Shown piece after piece: positions 1-11,401 of a stretch of DNA of 64,000 bases. The notes beneath the pieces were generated by a model, which made no database searches, was not told the DNA's origin, and saw nothing but the letters and a program-made list of their open reading frames with translations. The DNA comes from Eudorina sp. 2006-703-Eu-15 (taxonomy: Eukaryota; Chlorophyta; Chlorophyceae; Chlamydomonadales; Volvocaceae): positions 66,685 to 130,684 of the forward strand of contig BDSI01000157.1 in NCBI GenBank assembly GCA_003117195.1. The letters are read 5' to 3'. The stretch's first letter is position 1. Each line of letters starts with the position of its first letter. Both the position numbers and the translations under genes were made by a program.

Positions 1-2034
1 GCCCTCAAGCACTTTCAAGTGCGCCGTACGCGATGACCCGGATCGTGATCTCCAACGGCACGGATCGGTACGGCAACGCGGCCACGGCCATGTGTACGAC
101 AGTTTACCGGAAGGCCTGCATCGGCAACGATACGAGCTGCTGCCGGATGGACCTGGCCAAGGTGGGGGCCGGTGATGGGCGGTGGGCTGTCGGGCACGCA
201 CACACGGGCATCGCCGTGCCGAACCTACGCCCCACGGGTCACTCTACATGATGTAATCCTTTCATTGACGGGTGCCTGGTTTGTGTAGCGGAGTCTGCAC
301 ACACGCACACACACGCGCACGGCCCCCTTGTTGCTGTTTTCATGTTTTCCCAATTGCAGATTACTAGGGTGTGGTGTACTGGTACTTGGGTTGGGTGGGG
401 CGGGTCTCTTCTCTAAACACACATAAACACGAGGTAACCCCACCCCTCCCCACCCCTCCCCACCCCTCCCCACCCCTCCCCACCCCTCCCCACCCCTCCC
501 CACCCCTCCCCACCCCTCCCCCCCTCCCCACCCCCCCCCCCCCCTCCCCACCCCTCCCCACCCCTCCCCACCCCTCCCCACCCCTCCCCTCCCCAACCCC
601 CAAGGTTGAGATCCTGATGAACCCCATGTGCAAGAACGATGTCCGCCGCATCACCGTCAACGGCAAGGACATCAAGTACAGCTGGGGCTTCTACGACCGC
701 TTCATCTCCCTCAAGTTCGTCCGCCTGACCAAGTGAGTCACGAAGAGGGCGTAACGATCTCGGTAGTTAGGTAGTTCGGTAGTTCGGTAATTTGGTAGTT
801 CGGTAGTTCAGTGATGCGGGTTCAGGGTGTGTGTAACCAAACTCCATCGCCTGCAGCTCTGTCACTCAAGACTTCGCTAAACACACAACGACATACACAT
901 ACACCGGATCGGGATCGGGCGGGCGGGCGGGTTGCAATTCTAAACACATACACCATGGGGGGGATATCGCTGAACACCCGCATACGGCCGTACACGCCCA
1001 CCACGTGCACCTCACCCCCGCGTGCCCCGTCTCGCCCGCCACCCTCCCCCGCCCTCCAACCCGCGCCTCCGCAGGGTCATGCCCCGGCCCAACGGATCGC
1101 AGCTGTGCTGGTGAGTCGGGTCGGGTCGCCCCGCCCCCCCCCCCCCCCGTGTGCCCGGGTTCGTGTATGGGTTTCTTTTTCTTTTCAATCTAGCCCCCCC
1201 CTTCGCGTCTCTCCTCGTGTCCTCGTGTTCTTTCCTCGGCTGGTACTTGCCGGGTTGCGAAGAGCACCTGGGCACCTAACGGCCAGGACCGGCTCACGTT
1301 TACGGCCGCGGGTGTGGGCGGGGAAGGGGCCCCGACCCCGGAGTCGGGAGGCGGGGATGATGGATGGGTGTTGGCAGACTCTCGGACACACAACCGTGGG
1401 ACCCAGTCCCCTTCACCCGGATCTCCCAAACCCCCTCCCCCCTTCTCTTTGGCTGCGCCTCCTCGCCCGCCAGGTACGTGGGTCGCCCGCTGTGCTCGGT
1501 GCCGTCCACGTTCTGCTACAAGAACCGCTGCCAGGTGTGTGGGGGCGTGTGTGGGGGCGTGTGTGGGCGCGCGCCGTCATTTCGGGGAGGGATAAAGCCG
1601 CGTTTGGTTCATGTGGGCTGTTCGTCATTGCGTCCTTCCCTTCATCCCCACATCCCCACATCCCCGGTGTGGCGCCGCCGGTTGCCAAGTGCCGCGTGTC
1701 TGCCGCCACGCGCTTGCCGTCGCCGAACAGCCGCCACCCGCCCGTGGTGACCCTGCCCGCCACCCCTCCGCCACCCCTCCACCACCCCTCCGCCACCCTG
1801 CCCGCCACCCCTCCGCCTCCCCAATCCTTACCACCCCTCCGCCACCCTGCCCGCCACCCCTTCGCAACGCCTCTGCCACCCCTCCGCCACCCCACCGTCT
1901 GCGCCACCCCTCTGCACCCCCCCGCCACCCCTCTGCACCCCCCCGCCACCCCTCTGCACCCCCCGCCACCCCTCCGCGTGCAGGCCAACATCTTCAACAC
2001 CCAAAACACCTGCTGCCCGGCCAATCTCATTTGA
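1..2034 (+). CDS. Pherophorin-domain extracellular matrix protein, 3' part
   Basis: The gene enters the window already open. Five exons join in phase: 1-161, 605-732, 1075-1110, 1474-1534 and 1984-2034 (stop TGA). The joined peptide of about 145 residues is Cys-rich. It carries a CC pair early (TSCCRMDL), an NPMCKNDVRRITVNG segment, a CW-YVGRPLCSVPSTFCYKNRC segment and the ending NIFNTQNTCCPANLI. That spacing, with the terminal Asn-x-x-CCP, is the usual end of the pherophorin (DUF3707) domain. Pherophorins are secreted hydroxyproline-rich glycoproteins of volvocine cell walls and matrix; the Hyp-rich rod and signal peptide would lie upstream, outside the window. Intron 1 (162-604) is dominated by a C4T tract. 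No TGTAA signal was found soon after the stop. The family call is from recognition, not a search. Confidence 0.9.
422..597 (+). repeat. CCCCT/CCCCA pyrimidine tract in pherophorin intron 1
   Basis: An almost pure run of CCCCA/CCCCT units extends to just before the intron's acceptor at 604. It leaves several frames open and so creates spurious Pro/Ser/Thr and Gly-rich ORFs on both strands. It serves at least as an extended polypyrimidine tract. Confidence 0.9.
763..811 (+). repeat. GGTAGTTC short tandem repeat in pherophorin intron 2
   Basis: About five imperfect copies of an 8-bp unit (GGTAGTTC with GGTAATTT variants) directly follow the donor region of intron 2. Confidence 0.8.
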
Positions 2035-2084
2035 GAGGGCTGAGACGAGCGGCTGAGCTATGTCAATTGCAGAGAGTGTGTGAG

Positions 2085-2134
2085 CCAGTCTGTCTGTCTG
2101 TCTGTCCGTCTGTCTGTCTGTCCGTCTGACTGTC
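2085..2134 (+). repeat. (GTCT)n microsatellite
   Basis: GTCT/GTCC tetranucleotides repeat about eleven times just after the pherophorin stop, probably within the 3' UTR. Confidence 0.85.
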
Positions 2135-3045
2135 TCAGTGTCATGAAGTGGGCGGGAACAGGCACGATCTGTACCGCCGTACAACGGTAATGCCGCACTA
2201 AATCTCCTCGCATGAGCAGTTGGACCGAAGATTATTCTTGCGAACCATCACGCACAGAACTGTACGCTACGCTACCTTACGTATCCGTGTGTGTTTTTCC
2301 GTACATGTGTATCGTGTGAGCGGCCACACACCCCCCCTCGGCGCTCCGGCGGCCCCCGCCCTGCGGCTGCGCCGCACGCGCCGCACGCGCAGCACACGCC
2401 GCACGCCGCTTCTCGGGCATGGATGTGTGTGTCTGTGTTACCGTACAAACCTGACCGGGCCTGGCACTGGCCAAGGGCTGCTGACCCAGCCCTAACGCAA
2501 AGACCGCCGAAGCGCTCTCCTCCCCTTGCCGGGAAAGGAGTAGGGCGTGAGCGATGCCGGCCCCCGGGCACACTGCGCCCCTCGCGGCGCGCGAGCGGGC
2601 TCCCGGAGAGGCGGAGGGGCTGCCACCCCTCTCGCTGTTTTGACTGACTGGGGCGGGGGTGCTGCCCGCGGACCGGACAGCGGATCGCGGGTACGGTCCG
2701 AAGCGGTCCGATCGGGGGTCTCGCGACGTTGGTAGGACGGAGGGGCGCAGGGCCAGTACCGGCGCGCAGGGGCGGGCGCCGTAAGGCCCACCACCCCAAC
2801 CCCGGCTGGGCTCCTCCCCTCCCCTGGAGCATAGCACAGCACGGACCCGGGCACGGCGAACGTGCCGAGCGGGGGAAACGGGGGAAAGGCGCGGCCCGCC
2901 CGCTGTGAAAGAGACCGCGGCGGTCTGCGGGACGGACCGGTTATTCATGGTTGGGTTGGTGTCGTCAAAGCTGGCGGGTACATGTGGATGCAGGCAGTGC
3001 GCACGCGCACTTGGACTTCCGCGATGCATGCATGGCAAGGTCGGT

Positions 3046-3199
<154 letters not shown>

Positions 3200-3325
3200 G
3201 CGTGCGCGCGTGCCTATGTAATGTGTGGGTGCGTGTGTCTGTGTGTGTGTCTGTGTGTGTGTGTGTGTGTGTGTCTGTGTGTGTGGGGGGTGAATCGGTA
3301 CATATCTGACCGGGCCTGACGCTGG

Positions 3326-3461
<136 letters not shown>

Positions 3462-4205
3462 ATTTCACGCGAACCCTTAGGACACACAGTATTATTTGCT
3501 CCTCGGCGCCTTGCGCCCACAGCGGGCATTCCAGCAGGATACACCGTCATGCGTACGTGAGCTTGACATGGCGCCGTTTGTCGTACCGAATTCACTTTGT
3601 CGTAACGTCGTAACGTCGTACCGACGCGTGCCAGATAAACGCCCCTCGCGCGCATCGCGCCAAGTTGGTGGGATGGTGGATGCACCCGAGGAGGGCTCTC
3701 TATGCATCAGCGATAAACCCGCCCGAGCGTGTATGTGTGTATATATATGTGTGTGTGTAGGTGTATGCGTAGATGTGTGTGTGTGCAGACGTGAATGCGT
3801 GCGTGTATGCCTCGAGGTAGGGGGCAAAAGAGGATGGGTGGCGGCGGCGGTGCTGTAGGATGCATCTCCGCACGGCCCGTCGGGGCCCGCGGCGGCGCAA
3901 CCGGCTCGGCTCCAGGACAGCCACAACACGCGCGCGCGCGCGCTCTGCCCGTGGCTGAGCGGTGATGGACCTGCTGCCGCTCGTCGGCGGTGTCGAGGCC
4001 ACCCACCGCCCGTGTGCATCGAGTGTATGTGACCGTGCGAAATTCTGTGTCTGTCTGCCGTTCTGGCTGTCTGTCTTCCTGGCTGTCGTTGTGTCTGTCT
4101 GTGTGTGTGTGTGTGTCAGGGCCTACTGGAAACGTTCCCCCCAGGCAACCGACGTGCCGGTGCACACGAGGTGCGCGCATTCACGAGGACGGATCCAATA
4201 AGCGC

Positions 4206-4266
4206 GCTTGGGTTTGGGTTTGGGTTTGGGCGCGGGTTTTGAGCCTGGGTTTGGGTTTGGGTTTGG
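4206..4266 (+). repeat. TTTGGG interstitial repeat
   Basis: Two clusters of three to four TTTGGG units are separated by a degenerate stretch. The unit resembles the algal telomere repeats TTTAGGG and TTTTAGGG but has G where they have A. A related CTAGGGTTTGGGCTTGGG string occurs near 4592. Confidence 0.75.
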
Positions 4267-5100
4267 CAGACCGCCCAGCGGATCAAACACTGCGCATCGC
4301 AGCTGACGTCCTTCATACAGCTGACATAAACACACACTTGCAAGCGACGACGAGGGGGGCTCGGGTGGGATGGGGCGCGGGGCGAGAGCCGTCCCCCTCC
4401 CGCGACCTGACTGACGCTGGACACGCGGCCGCCCCTCGAGGAGGGGGGCGGGCGGAGGGGGGTGTCCTCCCCTGACAAAAAGGGGGTGTCCCGCTGGGCG
4501 CGATTGAGGTTCAGGTCGGGGCGCGTCTTGGTTCGGTCGGAGGGGACAGCAAGAGCAAACGCATGGGTCCGGGGGGGGAGGAACGGTTGGGGCTAGGGTT
4601 TGGGCTTGGGGGGGGGGGGCGGTTGGGGCATATGACGCACCGAGTTGCGCAGATCACACAGACACAGGTTAGGTGGTGTTAGGGGCTGGGGGCTGGGGCT
4701 GGCGTGCGGTCGTACAGTCAGGTCCATGTACCCATGCTTGTTCCCTGCGCAAGCACGCCGGGAGGACGACGTGTGTGTGCGCGTGTGTTTGTGTGTGTGT
4801 CAAGGGTTCGTGTGCGCGTCGTCGTCTAGAGCCTCCGATGGGACCCGACACCCCGGGGCGTGCGATACAGAGGCAATGCCGGTGCGGGTGCTGGATTTCG
4901 TGCGCTGATTTCCCCTGGCGCATTCCTGGCTCACGCCGGGTTGCCGCTGACACGGTTTCGGAGTCGGCCTGGTGGTGGTTGCGGTTGTGGGTGCTGGTGT
5001 GCTGTGTGCGGCGCGTCGCAGCGGTTCAACCAGTCCTAACCAGCTGCTGGCTTTCGTTCTCCGCATCCGTTGCGCATTCGTTAGGCATAATTAACCGCAC

Positions 5101-5164
5101 CGCACTTAGAGCATCCTGAGTGCGATTTTTTTCGCACTTAGAGCATCCTGAGTGCGATTTTTTT
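5101..5164 (+). repeat. Tandem duplicate of a hairpin followed by T7
   Basis: Two identical 32-bp units (5101-5132, 5133-5164). Each has a 9-bp stem, CGCACTTAG pairing with CTGAGTGCG through one G-U pair, a six-base loop AGCATC, then A and seven T. The shape is that of an intrinsic or Pol III-like terminator. No adjacent small-RNA gene was recognised. Confidence 0.85.
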
Positions 5165-5804
5165 CGTGGCGCAGCTTTACGTGCGCCTTTGCAGCAGCAA
5201 GTGCCACGTGGTACTGACGCACGACCGTACTTGCTGTAACTTGACCGTGTACACTCTGAGACATCCGCGCCAAGGTCTTATCATAAGCTGATTTTACCGC
5301 CGGGCGCCGAATAACAACAGCCGCAATAGCAACTAAGAAAGGGGGACTCAACCCTGCGCAACCAGTTCAGGCACTCTTGCCAGCGAGGAGTGACGAACAC
5401 CAGATATGTAGATCGATGGATGGTAGCTCGCAAGTCGCCCGCAAGTCAAACAAACCCGACTGGCACAAGCGTCAAACGAAGACTGCAGAACGCAGTACCC
5501 CCAAATAGAGCATGTAAGGCGAGTACCATATTCACAAATGTTTCAGGTAGTGGTTCGTCATTTTGCAATGTCGAATGCGTGAGCCGGGGTTTCGACTTCG
5601 GAACGGTGGTTGCTGGTTGCCGGTTGGACAGGCGGGCGGCAGGTTACACGCCTTGGCGTGCTGCAATAGAACTCCCTTATATAGTAACTAATAATGAATA
5701 TTGTTGGAAATGCCGCTCCTGGTGCCTGCAGCAATTGCCAGTCGTCTATCAGTCGTCTAAGCGCCGCTTCGCGCCGCGAGGAACCTTGCAGCCGAAGATA
5801 AACC

Positions 5805-8800
5805 ATGGAGGATGAGATTCGTCTGCCAGTTGCTGATGCGAACCAGGGCCGTGCTGACGGCTCAGGAGAACGTCCAAGCCTTGCGACCATTCTTCAAACC
5901 GTCCCAGCAATTTGGGACTACCTCCTCAACAAGGATGCCAAGAACTTGAAGTTGACGCATCGATTTGCGCGCAGCCAGTACCTGCTCTGGTGCCCGTTTC
6001 TCCGGCTTAAGGGCACCAAGAAATCCAAGGTCAAGCAAGTCCTGGAAAGCTTGGAGGAAAAGGTTGCGTCAGGCTACCGCCCACGCCACATCGAAATATT
6101 GTGCAGCAAGTCCCTGCCGGCAAGAGATGTCATGTGAGCGGCTTGGGGTGCTGCTTGGTGGGCCCGAGGGTGTGTCTGTTTCAGTGAGACGGACAGTTAG
6201 CCTGCTCTCCCCTCCTCCCATCTCGACTCCTACTCCCAACGGTCATCCCCTTCCCGCCAGACGCTGTCCACAACAGCCCCGGGTTGCACTTCTAAACAAC
6301 AGCCCCGTGCCTAATTGCTGTTGTCAGCTCCTTTCCCCCATGCAGGGCACGCATGACCCTGCTTGCCGCGCGCCTCGCCTCACCTCACCTCACCTCACCC
6401 AGCCCTATCTCACCTTGCCCCAGCCCTGTCTCACCTTGCCCCGCCTTTCGCCGTCCCTCCCCTCCTCCCCTCCCCCCCCCCTCCTCCCCTCCTCCCCCTC
6501 CTCCCCTCCTCCCCTCCTCCCCTCCTCCCCTCCTCCCCTCCTCCCTCCTCCCCTCCTCCCCTCCTCCCCTCCTCCCCCTCCTCCCCTCCTCCCCTCCTCC
6601 CCTCCTCCCTCCTCCCCTCCTCCCCTCCTCCCCTCCTCCCCTCCTCCCCTCCTCCCCTCCTCCCTCCTCCCCTCCTCCCCCCTCCCCTCCTCCCCTCCTC
6701 CCCTCCTCCCCTCCTCCCCTCCTCCCTCCTCCCCTCCTCCCTCCTCCCCTCCTCCCCTCCTCCCCTCCTCCCCTCCTCCCCTCCTCCCCTCCTCCCCTCC
6801 TCCCCTCCTCCCCTCCTCCCCTCCTCCCCTCCTCCCCTCCTCCCCTCCTCCCCTCCTCCCCTCCTCCCCTCCCCCCCCCCTCCTCCCCTCCTCCCCTCCT
6901 CCCCTCAGCCCCCCGATCGCTGAGGCCTGGGGCGCCGGCCTCACCACCCTGGCCCTCGCCCTCGACCGTGACTCACCGTACGACGCGCTCGGCCTCCCGA
7001 AACCCCCCTCCGGCTGGACCGACCCCGTCGCCGACCGCCTGGCGGCCTCGCTGCCGGTGCTCCACACCCTGGGCCTCTGCCTCGTCGACAAGTCGGAGTC
7101 GGAGGCGCTGCGGCCGCTGCTGAGCCGCCTGGGGCCCCAGCTGCGGTCGCTGTCCATCAAGTCGCTGTGGACCCGCTGGGTGCCGTCCTGGCTGGGCGGC
7201 TGCGCCTCCCTGGAGCACCTGGCGCTGGACTGCCGGTCCTACCCGGGAGCCAGCTGGGACGGGGACGACGACGCGGACGCGGATATCAACGGCGACGGAG
7301 GTGCGCCGGAGTGCCCGACCGCGCTGGCCTGGGAGGAGGGAGGGGGAGCTGGAGGGAGCTGGGGGGAGCTGGGGGGAGCTGGCCGGGGGGAAGGGAGGGG
7401 TGGATGGACACCCGGCAGGGCCCGGTGTTTTACAGTCCCCCACTCCTGCCGTAGGTATTCCGTACTGATTCCGTACACCGATGACGCACCGACGGACTCT
7501 TCGAGGACGGCAACCGCCGCATTCGCTTTCCTCCTCCGCCATGAGCCCATGGGGCCGGGAACCTGGCGCTCCCTCGAACCGTAGTCGCGGGGGTCGCAGT
7601 GCGGAGCGATCACCAGCCGCGTAACCGCCTCTGGCCCGTTACCGGCCCTGGCACCGCCCTGGCCCCGCCCTGGCCCCCGTTACCCGCCCTGGCCCGCAAT
7701 TATGTCAAATTCATGTCAGCGAAACCGCGAAAAGGCACCGAATGAGTGGTGTCTTCCCCTGACCTTGCCCGCCCGTGCACCCGCCTTTTCATTATCAACG
7801 ATACGCCAGTGGACCGCGCGGGTCATCGGTGACAGCCGCCCTTTGCACCCGCGTCCCCCTCCCCCTCCCCACGCAGCCGGGTCTTCTGCGGCCCAGATCG
7901 CGGTGCTGACGACGCTGCGCTCCCTGGAGCTGGCCTCGGAGTCGGAGGCCACGAGTGACGGCGTACGGGCTCCGGAGCGGGAGCTGGCAGCGCTGAGCGC
8001 CCTGACGGGCCTTACGCGCCTGTCGCTGAACCTGCCTCACCCCTACGTCCACATGGGGACCACGGAGGTGGCCAGCGACACAAGCGAGATGTGCGAGTTG
8101 GCGCAGCACTGCTGGCCGGTGACGCCGCTGGTGCACGGTATGGCGGGCCTGGTGGAGCTGTCCCTGCCGACGTCGTACATCAGCGCCCGCGACGGCGCCG
8201 CGCTGGCGGCGACGCTGACGGCGCTCACGCTGCTGCGCTGCAAGGGCCTGGCGACGCCGCCGCCGGAGAGGTGCGGCGACGGCGCCGCCGCCGCGGCGGC
8301 GGCGGCCGTCGCGGCCGCGGCCGCCGCGGAGGCGGCGGCCCGGGCGCGGCGGCTGGCGCCGCGCCGGCGGGCGCGGCCGCCGGTCGCGCCGGCGGTGTTC
8401 AACGCCGAGGGTGCATCTATCGGGTTCGGCGGCGTTGACGGCAGTGACAGCGCTGAAGAAGAGCAGCACCAGCAACAGCCAGAGGACGTGGAGGAGAAGG
8501 ACGAGGAGGAGGAGAAGGATGCTGCCAGGCGGGGGACCGGCGCGGGGACTGGTGCGGGTGGGGGCGGCGGCGGCCCCGGCCCCAGCTCGGGGGACGTCGG
8601 GAGGGCTGCCGGTTCGGCTCCGGTGACGGAGGTGCCCCGGGTGCCGCTGCCGCCCAGCCTGAAGGAGCTCGAGGTGGGGGCTGCGGGATCAGAGGTGCCT
8701 AGGGTGGCGGATGGAGAGGGTGAAGGGAGGGGCAGGGGGCCGGCAGATGGAGAGGGGCGGTCAGGGGCGGTCGGGGGCGGGCATCAAGGCCTGCGCTTGC

Positions 8801-9595
8801 CGCCAGGTCGGGCCCAGGTGGTTCTCCGCGGTGCGGCTCTTGACTTCATTGCCACTTTGAGTAACAGTGTCCCCACACGGTCTGTGTTCCGACGGCTGGT
8901 CTCTCCCCCGCCCCCGCCCCCACGGGTGGCGGGAACACCGCGGTGGCGGCCGGCCCCCTCCCGGCCCCCCGGGGTGCCCTTGGGGGGTACAAGCGGTCAG
9001 AACAGTGCGTGTCGTACACAAGTCTACCAGCGACATAGTTACTACCCGGCCGCCCCCGCCGGTTGTCTTCCTGCGGCAACCGGCGTGGGCGGCCGGATAG
9101 TAACTGTGTCGCTGGTAGACATGTTTGCCTTTCTGTCTTTCTTTTTTTCTTTCTTCTTTCCATTCCGTCTTTTTTTACTTTCTTTCTTTTCTTTTTTCAA
9201 ACCGCACCCCATCCACCCGCCCGGTTGCCGTCCCGTGCGCGCTCCCCGACAGGTCTGGGACCTCCCCACACTCCACATGGCCGCGTGCCTGGCCGCAATG
9301 CCCAGGCGGCCCCGCCTCACGCTTAGCCTCTCGCACTACGGAGACGGCGATGACGACCGCGCCGTCCACTTTGGGCCCGGAACCCGCGAAGTCACCTTGG
9401 CACTGCTCGGCGGTGCCGCGTGCCGGCACGGCAACGCGCTGCCGTCGCACGACGGCACCGTACAGCCGTGGCTCGCCACCGCCGCGGCGGCTGGCGCGCG
9501 ATACTTCGCGGCCACCTTTGCGGAATGGACCTCCGGCGAGAGTGCTCGCCTGAATGTGCGCTGGACGGCTGGCCGTGGTGGCGGCGGCGGTGGCG

Positions 9596-9630
<35 letters not shown>

Positions 9631-11315
9631 GGCAGCCGCGACCGCCCGTCCCCGGAGCGGCCGCAGTCGCTCGCGCTCGTGGCCATCACTCAGCTGCGCG
9701 CCTTCGAGGGGTACAGCGAGGCCGCGGTCCGGTTCAACCGCCAACAGATCCTCGTCTGCGAGGCGCCCGAGGCCTACGGCCTGAGCCGCGGCTGGTGCTT
9801 CCGCCACGAGCGGCGGCGGCGGCGCCACAGCTGGGACGACTACGACAACATGTACGTCGAGACGGGCGTGGAGTTCGACACGGATGACGACGTCTGCGAG
9901 GCGATCTGTCTGCCGTACTTCCATGACTGCGAGTGCGACCTAGAGCACTGGCAGCGGCTGCCGCACCGAGATGAGGTGACGTCGCGGCCGGTGTCGGGGC
10001 CGCACGCGGCGTGGCTGGCGGAGCTGGCGCCGCTGGGGGCGGCGCTGTCGGCCGCCCTGAACACGAGGGAGCTGGTGATGGCGCCCGGGGACGTGGAGGC
10101 GCTGCAGCAGCTATCCAGCAGGCGGCTGGTGAGCGGGGCGGGGTGGGGCGGGAGAGAGAGGGAGGGGTTAAAGATGGTCGCGTAACATGGTGGTAGGGCT
10201 GGTGAGGAAAGGGGGGTTAGGGAGCGGAACTTGGCTGTTGGGAATGTGGGTAGGACTGTTGGGAATGTGGGTAGGGCTGGAGTTTAGATACTCTCACACA
10301 CTTCCTTGTCCGCCAACAGACATCCTGTCTCCGCCCCATTCCCACCCTGTCAGGTCCTGCAGACGCCTTCGGGTTCTGTGACGTGCCAGCACGGCGGGAA
10401 AAAGAAGAACAAGGCGACGAATAAAAAGGAGCAAACCAGCAACAACCACAACCCGCAGGACAACGCCAACAACAAGAGAGCCAAGACGGACAACGGCGGG
10501 AGCGCGCCAAAGCCATCAGTTGGCGTTCAGCAGGGCAACGGCCAGCAGGGCAGCGGCCAGCAGGGCAGCGGTGCGGCGGCGGGGACCAAGGCCCCGCAGG
10601 GCACGGCCGTGCCCGTGCGCGCGGCCTCCGTCGCGGCGCCTGTAGCAGCCCCTGTCCCGCCGGGTGCTGCTGGCCCCCAACACGAGCCGGGGCCCGCAGC
10701 GCCTAGCGACCGCAGCCGGCAAGGCCCGGGAGGCGGGCCCCCGGGAGGCTCCAGGGAAGCCAGGGGGGCTCCATCGGCGACCTTCCGTACGCCCCCACAT
10801 GCGAGTGCCGGGGCCTTATCCCAGTCGCGGGATGCCCCGCGGGGCTCCAGGAACGGCCAGCCCCAGCTCCAGGGAGGCTACCCGCCGCAGGGGCCTCAGG
10901 GACCTTGGGAGCAGAGCCGACCGACGCATCATCAGAGCGGCGGGGCCCCGGGAGTGGGAGGTCAGGGGGGTGGCGGATGGGGAGGGTACCACGGCCAAGA
11001 GGGGCATCGGCAGTGGGGCCATGGAGGGTATTGGGGTGGTCAGTACCAAGGGTATGGAGGGCACGGTGGCGGTCAGTACAGGGGCGGTCAGTACCAGGGT
11101 ATGGAGGGCAAGGCGGCGGTCAGTACCAGGGGTATGGAGGGCAAGGCGGCGGTCAGTACCAGGGGTATGGAGGGCAAGGCGGCGGTCAGTACCAGGGGTA
11201 TGGAGGGCAAGGCGGCGGTCAGTACCAGGGGTATGGAGGGCAAGGCGGCGGTCAGTACCAGGGGTATGGAGGGCGAGGCGGTGGTCAGTACCAGGGGTAT
11301 GGAGGGCTATATTGA
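5805..11315 (+). CDS. Leucine-rich-repeat protein, possible F-box start, Gly/Tyr/Gln-rich tail
   Basis: Five exons agree in phase: 5805-6133, 6909-7300, 7877-8673, 9253-10128 and 10354-11315, about 1118 residues. Start: ATG in ACCATGG. Residues about 26-60 (LQTVPAIWDYLLNKDAKNLK onward) resemble an F-box, which would suggest an SCF substrate adaptor; this is inference. Irregular leucine-rich repeats follow (LTTLALAL, LPVLHTLGL, LRSLSIK, LEHLALD, LRSLELA, LTRLSLN, LVELSLP). Then come a poly-Ala/Arg stretch, an acidic EEEEKD run, further LRR-like sequence in exon 4, a Lys/Asn-rich stretch (GGKKKNK) and an 11-residue YGGQGGGQYQG repeat that could bind RNA. The tail changes frame at 11097-11099, where one G is missing relative to the other repeat units. 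Read literally, translation would end at 11370 instead of 11315. A second LRR gene lies at 50756. Confidence 0.72.
6363..6908 (+). repeat. CCTCCCCTCCT polypyrimidine array in intron 1 of the LRR gene
   Basis: A strand-asymmetric C/T array, pure from about 6444, runs to the acceptor at 6908. It is built from CTCCC, CTCCCC and CCTCCT units. The long Pro/Leu/Ser ORFs and their Gly/Glu/Arg complements come entirely from this array. Confidence 0.95.
7806..7840 (+). repeat. Dispersed GTGGACC/GCGGGTCAT element, copy A
   Basis: Contains CAGTGGACC, GCGGGTCATCGGTGACAGCCG. It lies in intron 2 of the LRR gene. Related copies are at 12624, 13841, 31387, 36773 and 61077. Confidence 0.65.
9022..9120 (+). 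repeat. 44-bp inverted repeat forming a long intronic hairpin
   Basis: Left arm 9022-9065 and right arm 9077-9120 pair over 44 positions with 41 Watson-Crick pairs, one G-U pair and two mismatches, around an 11-base loop. It sits in intron 3 of the sense-oriented LRR gene, so it would be transcribed. Arm similarity ends exactly at GTCTACC/GGTAGAC. It could be a miniature inverted-repeat element or a small-RNA precursor. Confidence 0.9.
11035..11305 (+). repeat. 33-bp coding minisatellite (YGGQGGGQYQG)
   Basis: About six near-identical 33-bp units plus degenerate leading copies lie in the last exon of the LRR gene. The unit length is a multiple of three, so more than one frame stays open across it. 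Confidence 0.9.
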
Positions 11316-11360
11316 GGGATGCCAACGGTGCCATCTGCTGACAACGCGCCATGATGGTGG

Positions 11361-11401
11361 GAGCAAATGATAAGATGTAATGAGCAAATGATAAGATGTA
11401 A
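11361..11401 (+). promoter_or_regulatory. Duplicated TGTAA polyadenylation signal
   Basis: A 21-bp unit beginning GAGCAAATGATAAGATGTAA is present twice in tandem, giving TGTAA at 11376-11380 and 11397-11401, 61 to 86 bases after the LRR stop. TGTAA is the usual poly(A) signal of chlamydomonadalean genes, which supports the predicted gene end. Confidence 0.75.

Noticed and set aside
225..736. Gly/Trp-rich and Pro-rich ORFs on both strands
   Set aside because: They are translations of the CCCCT/CCCCA array in pherophorin intron 1; only 605-732 is coding.
6353..7123. 256-residue Pro/Ser/Leu ORF and its Gly/Glu/Arg antisense partner
   Set aside because: Intron pyrimidine array; the true exon begins at 6909 in another frame.
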